Assembly: GCA_041391365.1 (NCBI GenBank)
Contig: JAWKOC010000003.1
Coordinates: 404,443-468,442, forward strand
Reading direction: 5' to 3'
From: JAGRAX01 sp041391365
GTDB lineage: Bacteria > Bdellovibrionota_G > JALEGL01 > JAGRMV01
Length of the DNA stretch: 64,000 nt
The notes below the pieces were generated by a model that worked only from the letters and a program-made list of their open reading frames with translations, made no database searches and had not been told where the DNA came from. Positions 1 to 8,090 of this stretch are shown here, in pieces (the stretch's first letter is position 1; every line of letters begins with the position of its first letter). The position numbers and the translations under genes were made by a program.

Positions 1-1
1 T

Positions 2-100
2 CAGTTCATTGCAAAAAATCCAGACGAAGTTTGCCCCGCCAAATGGCAGCCCGGAGCAAAAACGCTCAAACCAGGCTTGGATTTGGTAGGAAAAATCTAG
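2..100 (+). CDS. ahpC: Alkyl hydroperoxide reductase subunit C, C-terminal end (partial)
   Basis: Open frame entering from the left edge, 32 codons then TAG. It contains the EVCPAKW motif, which is the resolving-cysteine VCP motif near the end of AhpC peroxiredoxins, followed by a short basic tail. AhpC reduces hydrogen peroxide and organic peroxides in the cytoplasm and is recycled by AhpF. ahpF follows directly, so this is the ahpCF operon. The peroxidatic-cysteine half lies outside the window. Confidence 0.85.
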   Translation, partial: QFIAKNPDEVCPAKWQPGAKTLKPGLDLVGKI

Positions 101-113
101 TCCAACTATTTTT

Positions 114-153
114 CGTCAGGCAGGGGGAAATCCTATTTTCCCCCTGCCTGACG
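114..153 (+). terminator. Strong hairpin between ahpC and ahpF
   Basis: A 17-bp perfect inverted repeat (114-130 and 137-153) with a 6-nt loop, 13 nt after the ahpC stop. No T-run follows; the ahpF Shine-Dalgarno GGAGG at 157-161 starts 4 nt later. It is therefore more likely an mRNA-stabilising or processing hairpin, or a partial attenuator setting the ahpC:ahpF ratio, than a full terminator. Confidence 0.6.
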
Positions 154-166
154 GATGGAGGATGAC

Positions 167-1720
167 ATGCTTGATCAAGACATCAAATCACAATTGCATA
201 CGGTTTTTGCCCAACTTGAAAACCAAGTTGTGTTGGAAGTCTTGCAATCTGATCATCCCAAGCAGGTCGAACTCCTAGAGTTATTGGAAGGTGTAATGCA
301 AACCTCTCAACACATTGTCATTGAAAAAAGCACTACATCCAGTCCCTATCCTCACACCAACATCAAAACCAAGGGAAATGCTAACGGAGTTTCTTTTTCA
401 GGAATTCCATCGGGCCACGAATTCAGCTCTCTCATCTTGGCCATTTTGCATGCCGATGGAAAAGGCAAACTTCCCGATGCATTCATGCTCGATCGAATCA
501 AAAACCTCAAAGGTCCGATTGTTCTTCGAACCATTGTTTCTCTTTCCTGTGAAAATTGTCCCGATGTGGTTCAAAACTTGAATTTGATGGCCACGATTCA
601 CCCCGATTTTTCTCATGAAATGATCGATGGTGAATTCATTCCCGACGAAATCGAGGAACTCTCCATCCAAGGCGTTCCTGCGGTGCTTCGAGAAAAAAAG
701 CTTCTGCGCTCAGGAAAAGCTTCTTTGGTGGATTTGATCGAGAGTCTGGAAAAGGAATTTGGTCAACAAGACAGTGAGCAGTCTAGCGCACCCAAAGATT
801 TTGGAGTTTACAAAGTGGTTGTGATCGGCGGCGGACCTGCAGGTGTTTCAGCTGCCATTTATTCTGCGCGAAAAGGGCTCAAAACTTTGGTCATCACCGA
901 TCGAATGGGTGGACAATTGCAAGACACCAAGGGCATCGAAAATTTGATCTCGATCCCCTACACCGAGGGTCCACAACTCTCTGCCAATTTGGCCAAACAC
1001 ATGCAGGAATATGACATTGAAGTTCTTGAGCATCGAAAAGTAGAATCCATTGAATCTCATGAAAAAAATCGAAAAACGATTCGCTTAAATACGGGAGAAA
1101 CTTTGGAAGCTGCTTCGGTGATCATTGCGACCGGAGCCAAATGGAGAGAGCTCAACATCCCTGGAGAAAAGCAGTATCTAGGAAAAGGCGTTGCATTTTG
1201 TCCGCACTGCGATGGTCCTTTTTACAAAGGCAAGGACATTGCTGTCATTGGTGGCGGAAATTCAGGTGTGGAAGCTGCAATTGATTTGGCTGGGATCGTC
1301 AAATCGGTTTGCTTGATTGAATTTGCACCTGAACTCAAAGCTGACCAAGTCCTGGTCAACAAATTGAAATCTCTTCCCAATGTTCAGATCATCACCAACG
1401 CTCGAACCTCACAGGTTGTGGGCAACGGCGAAAAAGTTGTGGCCTTGGAATACGAAGATCGAGCAAGCCAAGAAATCAAAACTCTATCTCTTGATGGTGT
1501 GTTTGTTCAAATCGGTCTCATTCCCAACTCGGCGTTTCTCAAAGGTTTGGTGGAAACCAGTCCCTATGGAGAAATTCTTGTCGATGGAAAATGCAAAACC
1601 AATGTGGAAGGTATTTTTGCAGCGGGAGATGTGACCAACGTCCCCTACAAACAAATCATCGTATCCATGGGAGAAGGTGCCAAAGCAGCCCTCGCCGCCT
1701 TCGAAGCTCAGATGCTCTAA
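167..1720 (+). CDS. ahpF: Alkyl hydroperoxide reductase subunit F
   Basis: Flavoprotein that passes electrons from NAD(P)H through FAD and two dithiol centres to AhpC. Visible: the N-terminal thioredoxin-fold region with CENC at about residue 125; the FAD-binding GGGPAG motif after the linker; the redox CPHC in the pyridine-nucleotide domain; a second GGGNSG nucleotide site; and the C-terminal AAGDV motif. Length 517 aa matches the family (about 520). The ATG at 167 is preferred over one at 155 because GGAGG sits 6 nt before it and MLDQDIKSQL resembles known AhpF N-termini. Second gene of an ahpCF operon. Confidence 0.95.
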   Translation: MLDQDIKSQLHTVFAQLENQVVLEVLQSDHPKQVELLELLEGVMQTSQHIVIEKSTTSSPYPHTNIKTKGNANGVSFSGIPSGHEFSSLILAILHADGKGKLPDAFMLDRIKNLKGPIVLRTIVSLSCENCPDVVQNLNLMATIHPDFSHEMIDGEFIPDEIEELSIQGVPAVLREKKLLRSGKASLVDLIESLEKEFGQQDSEQSSAPKDFGVYKVVVIGGGPAGVSAAIYSARKGLKTLVITDRMGGQLQDTKGIENLISIPYTEGPQLSANLAKHMQEYDIEVLEHRKVESIESHEKNRKTIRLNTGETLEAASVIIATGAKWRELNIPGEKQYLGKGVAFCPHCDGPFYKGKDIAVIGGGNSGVEAAIDLAGIVKSVCLIEFAPELKADQVLVNKLKSLPNVQIITNARTSQVVGNGEKVVALEYEDRASQEIKTLSLDGVFVQIGLIPNSAFLKGLVETSPYGEILVDGKCKTNVEGIFAAGDVTNVPYKQIIVSMGEGAKAALAAFEAQML

Positions 1721-1740
1721 ATGTGCTGTTGAGCGACTAC

Positions 1741-1848
1741 TTAATTTCTTCGCTGGTCCTCATCGGCCATGATCATGTAAAACTCGGGACCCTCATTTGA
1801 CCGGATCAATGCCAATTTGAAACAGCAACTCTCTCCCAGCTTGGGCAT
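1741..1848 (-). pseudogene. 35-codon open frame, possible gene remnant
   Basis: On the minus strand an open stretch begins after a stop near 1907, has an ATG at 1848 and ends with TAA at 1741. The end reads EGPEFYMIMADEDQRRN, which looks protein-like. There is no ribosome binding site and I recognise no family. It could be the tail of a decayed gene or chance. It fills most of the space between ahpF and the next gene. Confidence 0.2.
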
Positions 1849-1944
1849 GTTTTGTAGGCTATTTTTGGAGCTGCTTCGGTAGAACCGTGAGAATAAATAT
1901 AAATAATATTAAAAGGTTAACATAATTATAGATTGATCTATGAT

Positions 1945-1968
1945 TTATTATAGGTTATCCTATAATAA
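1945..1968. promoter_or_regulatory. 10-bp palindrome touching the start codon of the DUF4143 ATPase gene
   Basis: Perfect inverted repeat TTATTATAGG - TTAT - CCTATAATAA in a very AT-rich leader; its right arm ends on the A of the ATG at 1968. No Shine-Dalgarno is visible. It could be an operator or an mRNA hairpin covering the start. A TATAAT at 1961-1966 lies within it but is too close to the ATG to be that gene's -10 box. Confidence 0.45.
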
Positions 1969-3095
1969 TGAAAACCATTGTTTTGCCGTTTGTTCGAGAC
2001 CTGGAGAAACGCCTTCAAGAATCAGATCCCTTGATTCAGGTTGTTGTAGGTCCCCGGCAAGTGGGGAAAACAACAGGGGTTCAACTGCTTCTTTCTGCTC
2101 ATGAAAAAACTTTTCACTACGTGTCGGCCGATGGTGTGATTGCCAAAGATCCTGCTTGGATCACCGAGCAATGGGTACTCGCACAAAGCAAGGGTTCAGA
2201 AACGTTGTTGGTGATCGATGAAATTCAAAAGGTAGAAAATTGGTCCGAAGCCATCAAAAATCTTTGGGACAAACAAGTCTCTCACAAAAAAAAGCTCAAA
2301 GTCATTTTGTTGGGATCGAGTTCACTGTCGATTCAAAAAGGTTTAACAGAGAGTTTGGCAGGAAGATATTTTCTTCATCGTGTTTGGCACTGGAGTCCTC
2401 GAGAAAGCCAAGATGCCTACAATCTTTCCTTCGATCAGTATCTTTGTTTTGGTGGATACCCTGGAAGTTATCGATTTATTTCCGAACCTCATCTATGGTT
2501 ACGCTATGTTCGAGATTCCATCATTGATTCGGTGATTGGAAGAGATATTTTGAGTTTGGTGCGGGTCAAATCTCCGGCACTGTTCAAACAATGTTTTGAT
2601 CTTGCCTGCGCCAATGCTACCCAAGAAATCAGTTACAACAAATTGCTTGGACAACTCCAAGACAGAGGAAATATAGAACTTATCAAAAATTATTTGGCAC
2701 ATTTGGAAGCGGCATTCTTGATCAAGACCTTGCACAAATTCTCGTCGACACCATTGACCCGCAAGGCATCATCTCCCAAAATTCTTCCACTTTGTCCGGC
2801 ACTTTATTCAGTTACGTTGGATGCACACCTTGATCAAGAGCAAATTGGCAGAGCTTTCGAGTTGTATGTGGGAACTTCACTGTTGCGAAAACCTGGACAG
2901 CTTTTTTATTGGAGAGAAAGAAATCATGAGGTTGATTATGTGTACACGCACCAAAAAGAAATCATTGCCCTAGAAGTCAAATCTGGAAGAGTACGAAGAA
3001 CGAGCGGACTGCATGAGTTCTCCAAAAAATTTCCCCATGCTCAGCTCAAAATCATCACAAAAGAAAATGCATTGGATGAATTGGAAAAACTATAA
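1968..3095 (+). CDS. AAA-family ATPase with DUF4143 C-terminal domain
   Basis: 375 aa. N-terminal P-loop GPRQVGKTT at residues 28-36, Walker B LLVIDEIQ near residue 85, and a sensor-like LLGSSS about 30 residues later. The C-terminal part carries a PD-(D/E)XK-like core (HEVDYV ... ALEVKSG), which is typical of the DUF4143 group. The family is widespread, patchy and often horizontally moved; its substrates are poorly known. The gene stands alone between ahpF and the convergent msrBA, with an AT-rich leader carrying a palindrome over its start codon. No ribosome binding site is seen. Codon use is close to the neighbours. Family assignment is firm; function is unknown. Confidence 0.85.
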   Translation: MKTIVLPFVRDLEKRLQESDPLIQVVVGPRQVGKTTGVQLLLSAHEKTFHYVSADGVIAKDPAWITEQWVLAQSKGSETLLVIDEIQKVENWSEAIKNLWDKQVSHKKKLKVILLGSSSLSIQKGLTESLAGRYFLHRVWHWSPRESQDAYNLSFDQYLCFGGYPGSYRFISEPHLWLRYVRDSIIDSVIGRDILSLVRVKSPALFKQCFDLACANATQEISYNKLLGQLQDRGNIELIKNYLAHLEAAFLIKTLHKFSSTPLTRKASSPKILPLCPALYSVTLDAHLDQEQIGRAFELYVGTSLLRKPGQLFYWRERNHEVDYVYTHQKEIIALEVKSGRVRRTSGLHEFSKKFPHAQLKIITKENALDELEKL

Positions 3096-3103
3096 AGTCA
3101 TTG

Positions 3104-4057
3104 TTATTTTCGAATGAAATGACAGGTGTAGCCACCTGGATTTTTTTCCAGATAATCTTGGTGATATTCTTCGGCATCAAAAAAAGCTTTCTCTTTTTCG
3201 ATTGTGGTGGCCACCGGAGCAGAAAAGCGCCCCAGGGCATTGGTTTCTTCGATGATCTTGTTTGCGATCAGAGATTGCTCTTCATTGCGAACAAAAATTG
3301 TCGATCGATATTGTGTCCCAATGTCATTCCCTTGACGATTGACCGTCGTGGGATCATGAATCTGAAAGAAAAATCGAAAAATATCTTCCAACGAAGTTTC
3401 GGTTTCATCATAGATGATTTTGATGGCTTCCGCGTGACCGGTTTCTCCTGTTTTGACGTCTCGATACGTTGGGTTTTCTAGATCTCCTCCTGTGTATCCT
3501 ACTTGAGTATCCAGAACACCTTTGAAAGTTCGAAACAAATCTTCCATGCCCCAAAAACATCCTCCTGCAAGAACAATGCTTTGTTTGTTTGAATCTGTTG
3601 GCTTCGTTTTTTGAGATTCAAACAGGGACAAATATTGCCCATATCCTTCTTTTTCCAAATCTTTCACGGGCACAAACCTCAAACTTGCGGAGTTGATGCA
3701 GTATCGAAGACCTGAGGGTCCAGGGCCATCTCCAAACACATGCCCAAGATGAGAGTCTCCATGCTTGGATCGAACTTCGGTTCTTTCCATTCCGTGACTG
3801 GAGTCTTGTTTTTCGAGAATGTTTTCGTTTTCCAAGGGCTCTACAAAACTTGGCCATCCCGACCCTGAATCATACTTGGCCACAGAGCTGAAAAGAGGTT
3901 CACCCGAAACCACATCGACATAAATTCCAGGTTCTTTGTGATTCCAAAATGCATTGTGAAAGGCAGGTTCAGTACCGCAGTTTTGTGTGACTTCATACTG
4001 CAGCAGATCGAGTTCTTCGATTTTGTTCGGATCTTTGTTGTAGTCTGTTTTTTTCAT
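3104..4057 (-). CDS. msrBA: Bifunctional methionine sulfoxide reductase (MsrB-MsrA fusion)
   Basis: 317 aa repair enzyme for both stereoisomers of oxidised methionine. Residues about 15-135 are MsrB with GSGWPSF, the H-L-G-H-V-F-G-D-G-P segment and catalytic Cys120 in RYCINS. The zinc CxxC pairs are absent, as in the zinc-free MsrB class. Residues about 160-317 are MsrA with catalytic Cys167 in GGCFWG and the EEYHQDYL motif. No signal peptide, so cytosolic; a second, exported MsrA lies at 39 kb. Ends 9 nt from the convergent DUF4143 gene. SD-like GCAGGAGCC precedes the ATG. Confidence 0.95.
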   Translation of the reverse strand: MKKTDYNKDPNKIEELDLLQYEVTQNCGTEPAFHNAFWNHKEPGIYVDVVSGEPLFSSVAKYDSGSGWPSFVEPLENENILEKQDSSHGMERTEVRSKHGDSHLGHVFGDGPGPSGLRYCINSASLRFVPVKDLEKEGYGQYLSLFESQKTKPTDSNKQSIVLAGGCFWGMEDLFRTFKGVLDTQVGYTGGDLENPTYRDVKTGETGHAEAIKIIYDETETSLEDIFRFFFQIHDPTTVNRQGNDIGTQYRSTIFVRNEEQSLIANKIIEETNALGRFSAPVATTIEKEKAFFDAEEYHQDYLEKNPGGYTCHFIRK

Positions 4058-4097
4058 GTTTGGCTCCTGCCCTTGTATTCGTTTCAGAAATCTATGG

Positions 4098-4127
4098 GTT
4101 ATACTTCATTTCATAGCCTGCGAGCAA
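4098..4127 (-). promoter_or_regulatory. Likely sigma70-type promoter of msrBA
   Basis: On the minus strand TTGCTC - 18 bp - TATAAC, about 40 nt upstream of the msrBA ATG. Motif match only. Confidence 0.4.
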
Positions 4128-4242
4128 TTGCAATCAAGAATCGCGAGAGGGACTTTCATGATCGCCTCAAACAGGATATGGTGACGACCGAGTATCCATG
4201 GAAAGAGATTCCACAGATCAGAAAGAACAACGACTGCGCAAC

Positions 4243-5709
4243 ATGAACCCACTCAAGATTCATTTTCACCATCAGTACAGCACGCTTCCTTCTTCTTTTT
4301 TTCAGCGGGTTCGACCTTTTCCAGCGTCAAAACCAGGACTTCGGGCATGGAATGCAGATCTGGCTGATTTTCTGCAGATCCAGGCCGATGCAGATGCGCA
4401 TGCGCAGGAACTTTCGGGAATTTTTTCAGGGACCGACATTCATCCCGATTCCGTCCCCTTGGCCATGGCGTATTCGGGCCACCAATTTGGTCATTTCAAT
4501 CCCGATCTTGGAGATGGTCGTGCACACTTGCTGGGTGAACTGGAAGCCAAAGATGGTCAACTCTATGAGGTAGCACTCAAAGGATCTGGGCAAACTCAAT
4601 TTTCTCGACGTGGAGATGGCCGAGCTGCGCTGGGACCTGTGGTTCGGGAATATCTTGTGAGTGAGGCCATGCATGCGCTGGGCATTCCGACCACCAGGAG
4701 TCTGGCGGTTGTGGAAACAGGGGAACCTGTATTTCGAGAAAGAGCATTTCCTGGAGCGGTGTTGACTCGTGTGGCCCTGAGTCACATTCGTGTGGGGCAT
4801 TTTGAACACTTTGCTTCCAGAAATCAGCCGGATCATGTGAAGACCCTGCTCAATTTTTTGATTGCGAGAGCCTATCCGGAATTGAATTCCAGCTCTGATC
4901 CAGCGTTGGATTTTTTTCGATCTTTGGTCCAGCGTCAAGCCAAACTGGTGGCGCAGTGGATGAGTGTCGGGTTTGTTCACGGAGTGATGAACACCGACAA
5001 TACCTCTGCATGTGGTCTGACCATTGACTATGGACCATGTGCATTTTTGGATGAAACAGATGTGAACAAAGTGTTTAGCTCTATCGATCGCATGGGTCGA
5101 TACGCCTATGGAAAACAGCCCGAAATTCTTCAATGGAACTTGAGCAGTCTGGCCCATGCTCTTTTGGTGATGGATCCTGAAGATCACCGAGAAGCAAGGT
5201 CCAAAGAATACATCCAAGAGCTAGAATCTTTTTTTCCTCTTTTTGAAAAGGCGTGGAAAGAATTGCATGGAAAAAAAATTGGACTTGAATCGGTGGATTC
5301 GACCTCGACGCTTTTGGATCGATGGATCACCTACCTTCATCAAGAGAAACTAGATTTTACATTGGCCTTTCGCAATCTCCCCATGCTTTTGAATTCTGAA
5401 GACCTGCCAAACATTTACAAAGATACCCCTGATTTTCGTGCCTGGGTCAAAGATTGGAAACATGTGTTGGGATCTCAAGGTGGTTTTGACTTAGCAGTCG
5501 CTCAAATGAATGCCGTCAACCCCTGCATCATTGCGCGCAATCACATCATCGAAGCCATCATTCAAGAGTGCATGCAAGGAAACTACAAAACCTTTTTTGC
5601 CTTGGAAAAAGCCTTGGCCAATCCCTATGAATGCAGTGATCAACATGCTCCATTCATGAAAGCACCCCTGGAACATGAAAAGGTAACTCAAACTTTTTGC
5701 GGAACATGA
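4243..5709 (+). CDS. selO: SelO/YdiU family protein adenylyltransferase
   Basis: 488 aa. Pseudokinase-fold enzyme that in studied members AMPylates proteins and affects the redox response. Visible: the family motifs AYSGHQFGHFNPDLGDGRA, ALKGSGQTQFSRRGDGRA and HGVMNTDN (catalytic/metal region). The chain ends in FCGT, placing Cys third from the end, where selenocysteine sits in animal SelO. The TGA after it is a normal stop. The frame is open from 4198, but family similarity begins at MNPLKIHFHHQY, so the ATG at 4243 is chosen; neither start has a strong SD. It sits among other redox genes (ahpCF, msrBA). Confidence 0.92.
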   Translation: MNPLKIHFHHQYSTLPSSFFQRVRPFPASKPGLRAWNADLADFLQIQADADAHAQELSGIFSGTDIHPDSVPLAMAYSGHQFGHFNPDLGDGRAHLLGELEAKDGQLYEVALKGSGQTQFSRRGDGRAALGPVVREYLVSEAMHALGIPTTRSLAVVETGEPVFRERAFPGAVLTRVALSHIRVGHFEHFASRNQPDHVKTLLNFLIARAYPELNSSSDPALDFFRSLVQRQAKLVAQWMSVGFVHGVMNTDNTSACGLTIDYGPCAFLDETDVNKVFSSIDRMGRYAYGKQPEILQWNLSSLAHALLVMDPEDHREARSKEYIQELESFFPLFEKAWKELHGKKIGLESVDSTSTLLDRWITYLHQEKLDFTLAFRNLPMLLNSEDLPNIYKDTPDFRAWVKDWKHVLGSQGGFDLAVAQMNAVNPCIIARNHIIEAIIQECMQGNYKTFFALEKALANPYECSDQHAPFMKAPLEHEKVTQTFCGT

Positions 5710-5726
5710 GAGATTTGGGTTGGAGT

Positions 5727-6074
5727 CTACGCTTTGGGCTGAAAAAGGCTCAGCGCAACCGCCATCAAAATCAATCCAAACGCTAGGCCATCGTAGAGTG
5801 TGGGCTTTTCTTTCAAGTACATCACACTGAAAAGGGCAAACACAGAAAATGTAATGGCCTCTTGAAGTGTTTTGAGTTGAGGTGCGGTATATAGACTATG
5901 TCCCATTCGATTGGCGGGGACTTGCAAACAGTATTCAAAAAAAGCAATCAACCACGAGATCAAGATCACCCACAATAGCGGCCGATCTTTGAATTTCAAA
6001 TGGCCATACCATGCAAAGGTCATGAAGACATTGCTGACGATCAAGAGTAAAATGGGTTTGAGAGCGGTTGACAT
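5727..6074 (-). CDS. DMT-type small membrane protein (DUF486)
   Basis: 115 aa, about four hydrophobic segments, with NVFMTFAWYGHLK near the start and RMGHSLYTAPQLKTLQEAITFSVFA in the second half, diagnostic of the DUF486 family of small inner-membrane proteins related to the drug/metabolite transporters. Function unknown. The ATG at 6074 lies 4 nt after the stop of the upstream GFA-like gene, so the two are probably co-transcribed and translationally coupled; longer in-frame starts would overlap that gene. Confidence 0.8.
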   Translation of the reverse strand: MSTALKPILLLIVSNVFMTFAWYGHLKFKDRPLLWVILISWLIAFFEYCLQVPANRMGHSLYTAPQLKTLQEAITFSVFALFSVMYLKEKPTLYDGLAFGLILMAVALSLFQPKA

Positions 6075-6078
6075 CGGA

Positions 6079-6567
6079 TCAGTGTTTGAACTTTGGATCA
6101 ACCAAACGTCTTCGCGCTCGACTCTCTTCGGACCACATTTCTTTGTAATCATAGAAAATATCGAACGAAGGAATGTCAGGGTTCAACGTCACCCAGGGTA
6201 GTTTGGATCGGGTGAAAATAAAGGCCTGTGGTGGAAACCGAAAAGGTTCTTGCAACGTTCCTATACGAACAAAACGAAGCACATCATGGGCTCCACCATA
6301 ATTACTCCATAGGGCAATTTTGCAGGTGGGACATCGGTGAATGTTTTGTCCTTTTCCACTCTGGGAGGGAATAAGAATTTTTTCTGGATTTCCTGTGATC
6401 AATTTGACCTGGTGGGTTTCGAGGATGCCGTTGATGACAAAGGCAGAACCCGTTTCTCGTTGGCAATCGGTGCAGTGACAACAATTGACAAACATCGGGC
6501 AGTTCAAGAGTTCATACGTCACAGATTTGCAGCTGCAATGCCCCAAAATCCTAGAATCGTTTTTCAT
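6079..6567 (-). CDS. GFA-family zinc protein (glutathione-dependent formaldehyde-activating/CENP-V fold)
   Basis: 162 aa. Cysteine pattern of the family: GHCSC near residue 10, CCHCTDCQRETG near residue 30, and HRCPTCKIALW near residue 80, which together bind two zinc ions. Founding members speed S-hydroxymethylglutathione formation, but most relatives have no proven activity, so the enzymatic name should be used with care. Cytosolic. First gene of a two-gene operon with the DUF486 membrane protein. Confidence 0.85.
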   Translation of the reverse strand: MKNDSRILGHCSCKSVTYELLNCPMFVNCCHCTDCQRETGSAFVINGILETHQVKLITGNPEKILIPSQSGKGQNIHRCPTCKIALWSNYGGAHDVLRFVRIGTLQEPFRFPPQAFIFTRSKLPWVTLNPDIPSFDIFYDYKEMWSEESRARRRLVDPKFKH

Positions 6568-6780
6568 ACAAAAAGAGTATCATGAATGATCGCAGCTCCA
6601 AGAGAATAGAGGAACTGTGGACGAATTCGCCAAGTGCAAAAAAGGCTTTTGAACGGGCTGCTCAATACTGAATTGATTATATAAAAAGGACTTCATTTCA
6701 ACTTATCTGGCAATGTTAGTATTATTGCAGTTAATAAAATATTGATATTATTAACTATTAATTTATTTAATCAATAATAT

Positions 6781-6792
6781 TGCAATATTGCA
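6781..6792. promoter_or_regulatory. Candidate operator of the RES-Xre pair
   Basis: Perfect 12-bp palindrome TGCAATATTGCA, preceded by related half-sites (CAATAATATTGCAATATTG). It overlaps the -35 box of the promoter at 6788-6816, where an autoregulating Xre-type antitoxin would bind. Confidence 0.5.
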
Positions 6793-6816
6793 TTTTTGAT
6801 CTGCATGTGCTATATT
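6788..6816 (+). promoter_or_regulatory. Promoter of the RES-Xre toxin-antitoxin operon
   Basis: TTGCAT - 17 bp - TATATT, followed by SD AAGGGAG at 6824-6830 and the ATG at 6838. About 250 bp of AT-rich, gene-free sequence lies upstream (6568-6787). Confidence 0.6.
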
Positions 6817-6837
6817 TTTTATGAAGGGAGAGTCTAA

Positions 6838-7266
6838 ATGAAAACAGTAAGTGCGTCTCCAATGTTAGACATAAGTCCATCTAGTCAAAACGATGTCAAG
6901 TTGGCGAAAATTCTCTGGTTACTTGCAGATGAATTCGATCTTAAGGTGGATGATTTGGTTGCATTATTGGATGTTAAAGAGCGTACCATTTATAAATGCA
7001 GGAGAGAAGGTACGCTTCCCTTGTCCTCAAGTGATCGATACCGCCGCATTGGACTTCTTCTTGGAATAAAAAAGAACTTAGAAATTATTTTTCCGCGCAA
7101 TCCAGAAGTTCGAAGCAACTGGTTGCATATCAAACGTAAAACTTTTAGAGACAAATCTGCAATTGAATTGGTTAAGGAGAGTCCTGTGGAATCGATGGCA
7201 AGACTCTTTACGATTCGTCGATTATTGGACATGCAACGCAATGGAACAATCAATAGCATCGTTTGA
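6838..7266 (+). CDS. Xre/MbcA/ParS-type antitoxin (DUF2384)
   Basis: 142 aa. N-terminal helix-turn-helix-like region (LLDVKERTIYKCRREGTLPLSSSDRYRRI), then a C-terminal DUF2384-type region, the usual order in antitoxins of RES-Xre modules. It should bind and inhibit the downstream RES toxin and repress the operon. Good SD and promoter upstream. Its end overlaps the toxin ATG by 26 nt. Assignment rests on the architecture and on the adjacent RES toxin. Confidence 0.8.
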   Translation: MKTVSASPMLDISPSSQNDVKLAKILWLLADEFDLKVDDLVALLDVKERTIYKCRREGTLPLSSSDRYRRIGLLLGIKKNLEIIFPRNPEVRSNWLHIKRKTFRDKSAIELVKESPVESMARLFTIRRLLDMQRNGTINSIV

Positions 7267-7978
7267 ATTCAGACCGTTTTACAATGTCGGGTCGCAAATT
7301 TTATGGCGATCAATCCCGACATGTTTCCCTACAAAGGGGCTGTTTTATCCTGAATCGCTTGATGAGGAAGAACAGCAATTTGCATCAGTTTTGGCCGATG
7401 CAACTGCTCAAATTGATCCGGTTGAAGAAAAGAAAAATCGGTGGAGCCAATACGGAGATAACGAAACTCTTGAATTCTGTTTTAAGGACATTGATATACC
7501 CATTTCTCGTTTTACATCGGGAGATTTTCCTGTTTGGTATGGAAGCAATGACCAAGAATGCTCAAAGGCAGAAGTTACATATCATAGAATCCGTCAGGCA
7601 AATCATGAGCTTCAATATGCAAAGAAAGAAAATTATATATCATTTGAATTCGCCTTTTGTAAGGCGGAGATAAAAAGTGATAAATGTATCGATATTCGAC
7701 ATTTGACTCAATCAACTATGACTAACCTCTTAGAAGATGGACCACCATATCCGTTCTGCAATGAATTTGGAAGCGCAGCAAAGTCGAAAGAAGTACAGGT
7801 CTTAAGATCAAAAAGCCGAAGATGGCAGGATGGCGAGTTGTGGGCTGTTTTTGCAAAGGATGTGATTTTGAGTTCGATAGTCAAAGCATACTGGCACGTT
7901 GTCATTTTTAAGAATGGACAGGTTACAATTTGCAACAATCCAGTACAGTTTAGCAATGGATGGATGAGTTACGTTTGA
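7241..7978 (+). CDS. RES-domain toxin
   Basis: 245 aa from the ATG at 7241. RES-domain residues: Arg23 in LWRS, Arg90-Phe91 in SRFTSGDFPVWYG, Trp99-Tyr100-Gly101, Glu111 in AEVTYH and His115. Known RES toxins degrade NAD+ by an ADP-ribosyltransferase-like fold. The ATG overlaps the antitoxin end by 26 nt, typical of coupled toxin-antitoxin genes; the frame is open further upstream, but those starts would lie deep in the antitoxin. The sequence is longer than many RES toxins (about 150-230 aa) and AT-rich compared with the rest of the window. Confidence 0.8.
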   Translation: MEQSIASFEFRPFYNVGSQILWRSIPTCFPTKGLFYPESLDEEEQQFASVLADATAQIDPVEEKKNRWSQYGDNETLEFCFKDIDIPISRFTSGDFPVWYGSNDQECSKAEVTYHRIRQANHELQYAKKENYISFEFAFCKAEIKSDKCIDIRHLTQSTMTNLLEDGPPYPFCNEFGSAAKSKEVQVLRSKSRRWQDGELWAVFAKDVILSSIVKAYWHVVIFKNGQVTICNNPVQFSNGWMSYV

Positions 7979-8090
7979 TAGCACAATCAGCAAATCGAGG
8001 GAAATTCAATTGAATTGAAAAAAATAGAATCTTATCATTTATTTTGATGTCCATCGATTTTCTCACAAGTAATTTTCAATTTTTGTTCAA

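Noticed and set aside
1961..1966. Perfect TATAAT before the DUF4143 gene as its promoter
   Set aside because: Only 1 nt separates it from the ATG; transcription would start inside the gene. It is part of a palindrome instead.
4426..5217. 263-codon minus-strand frame
   Set aside because: Lies wholly antisense to selO and has no protein-like family motifs.
5698..5709. Selenocysteine in SelO
   Set aside because: The position is an ordinary TGC cysteine and the TGA two codons later is the terminal stop.
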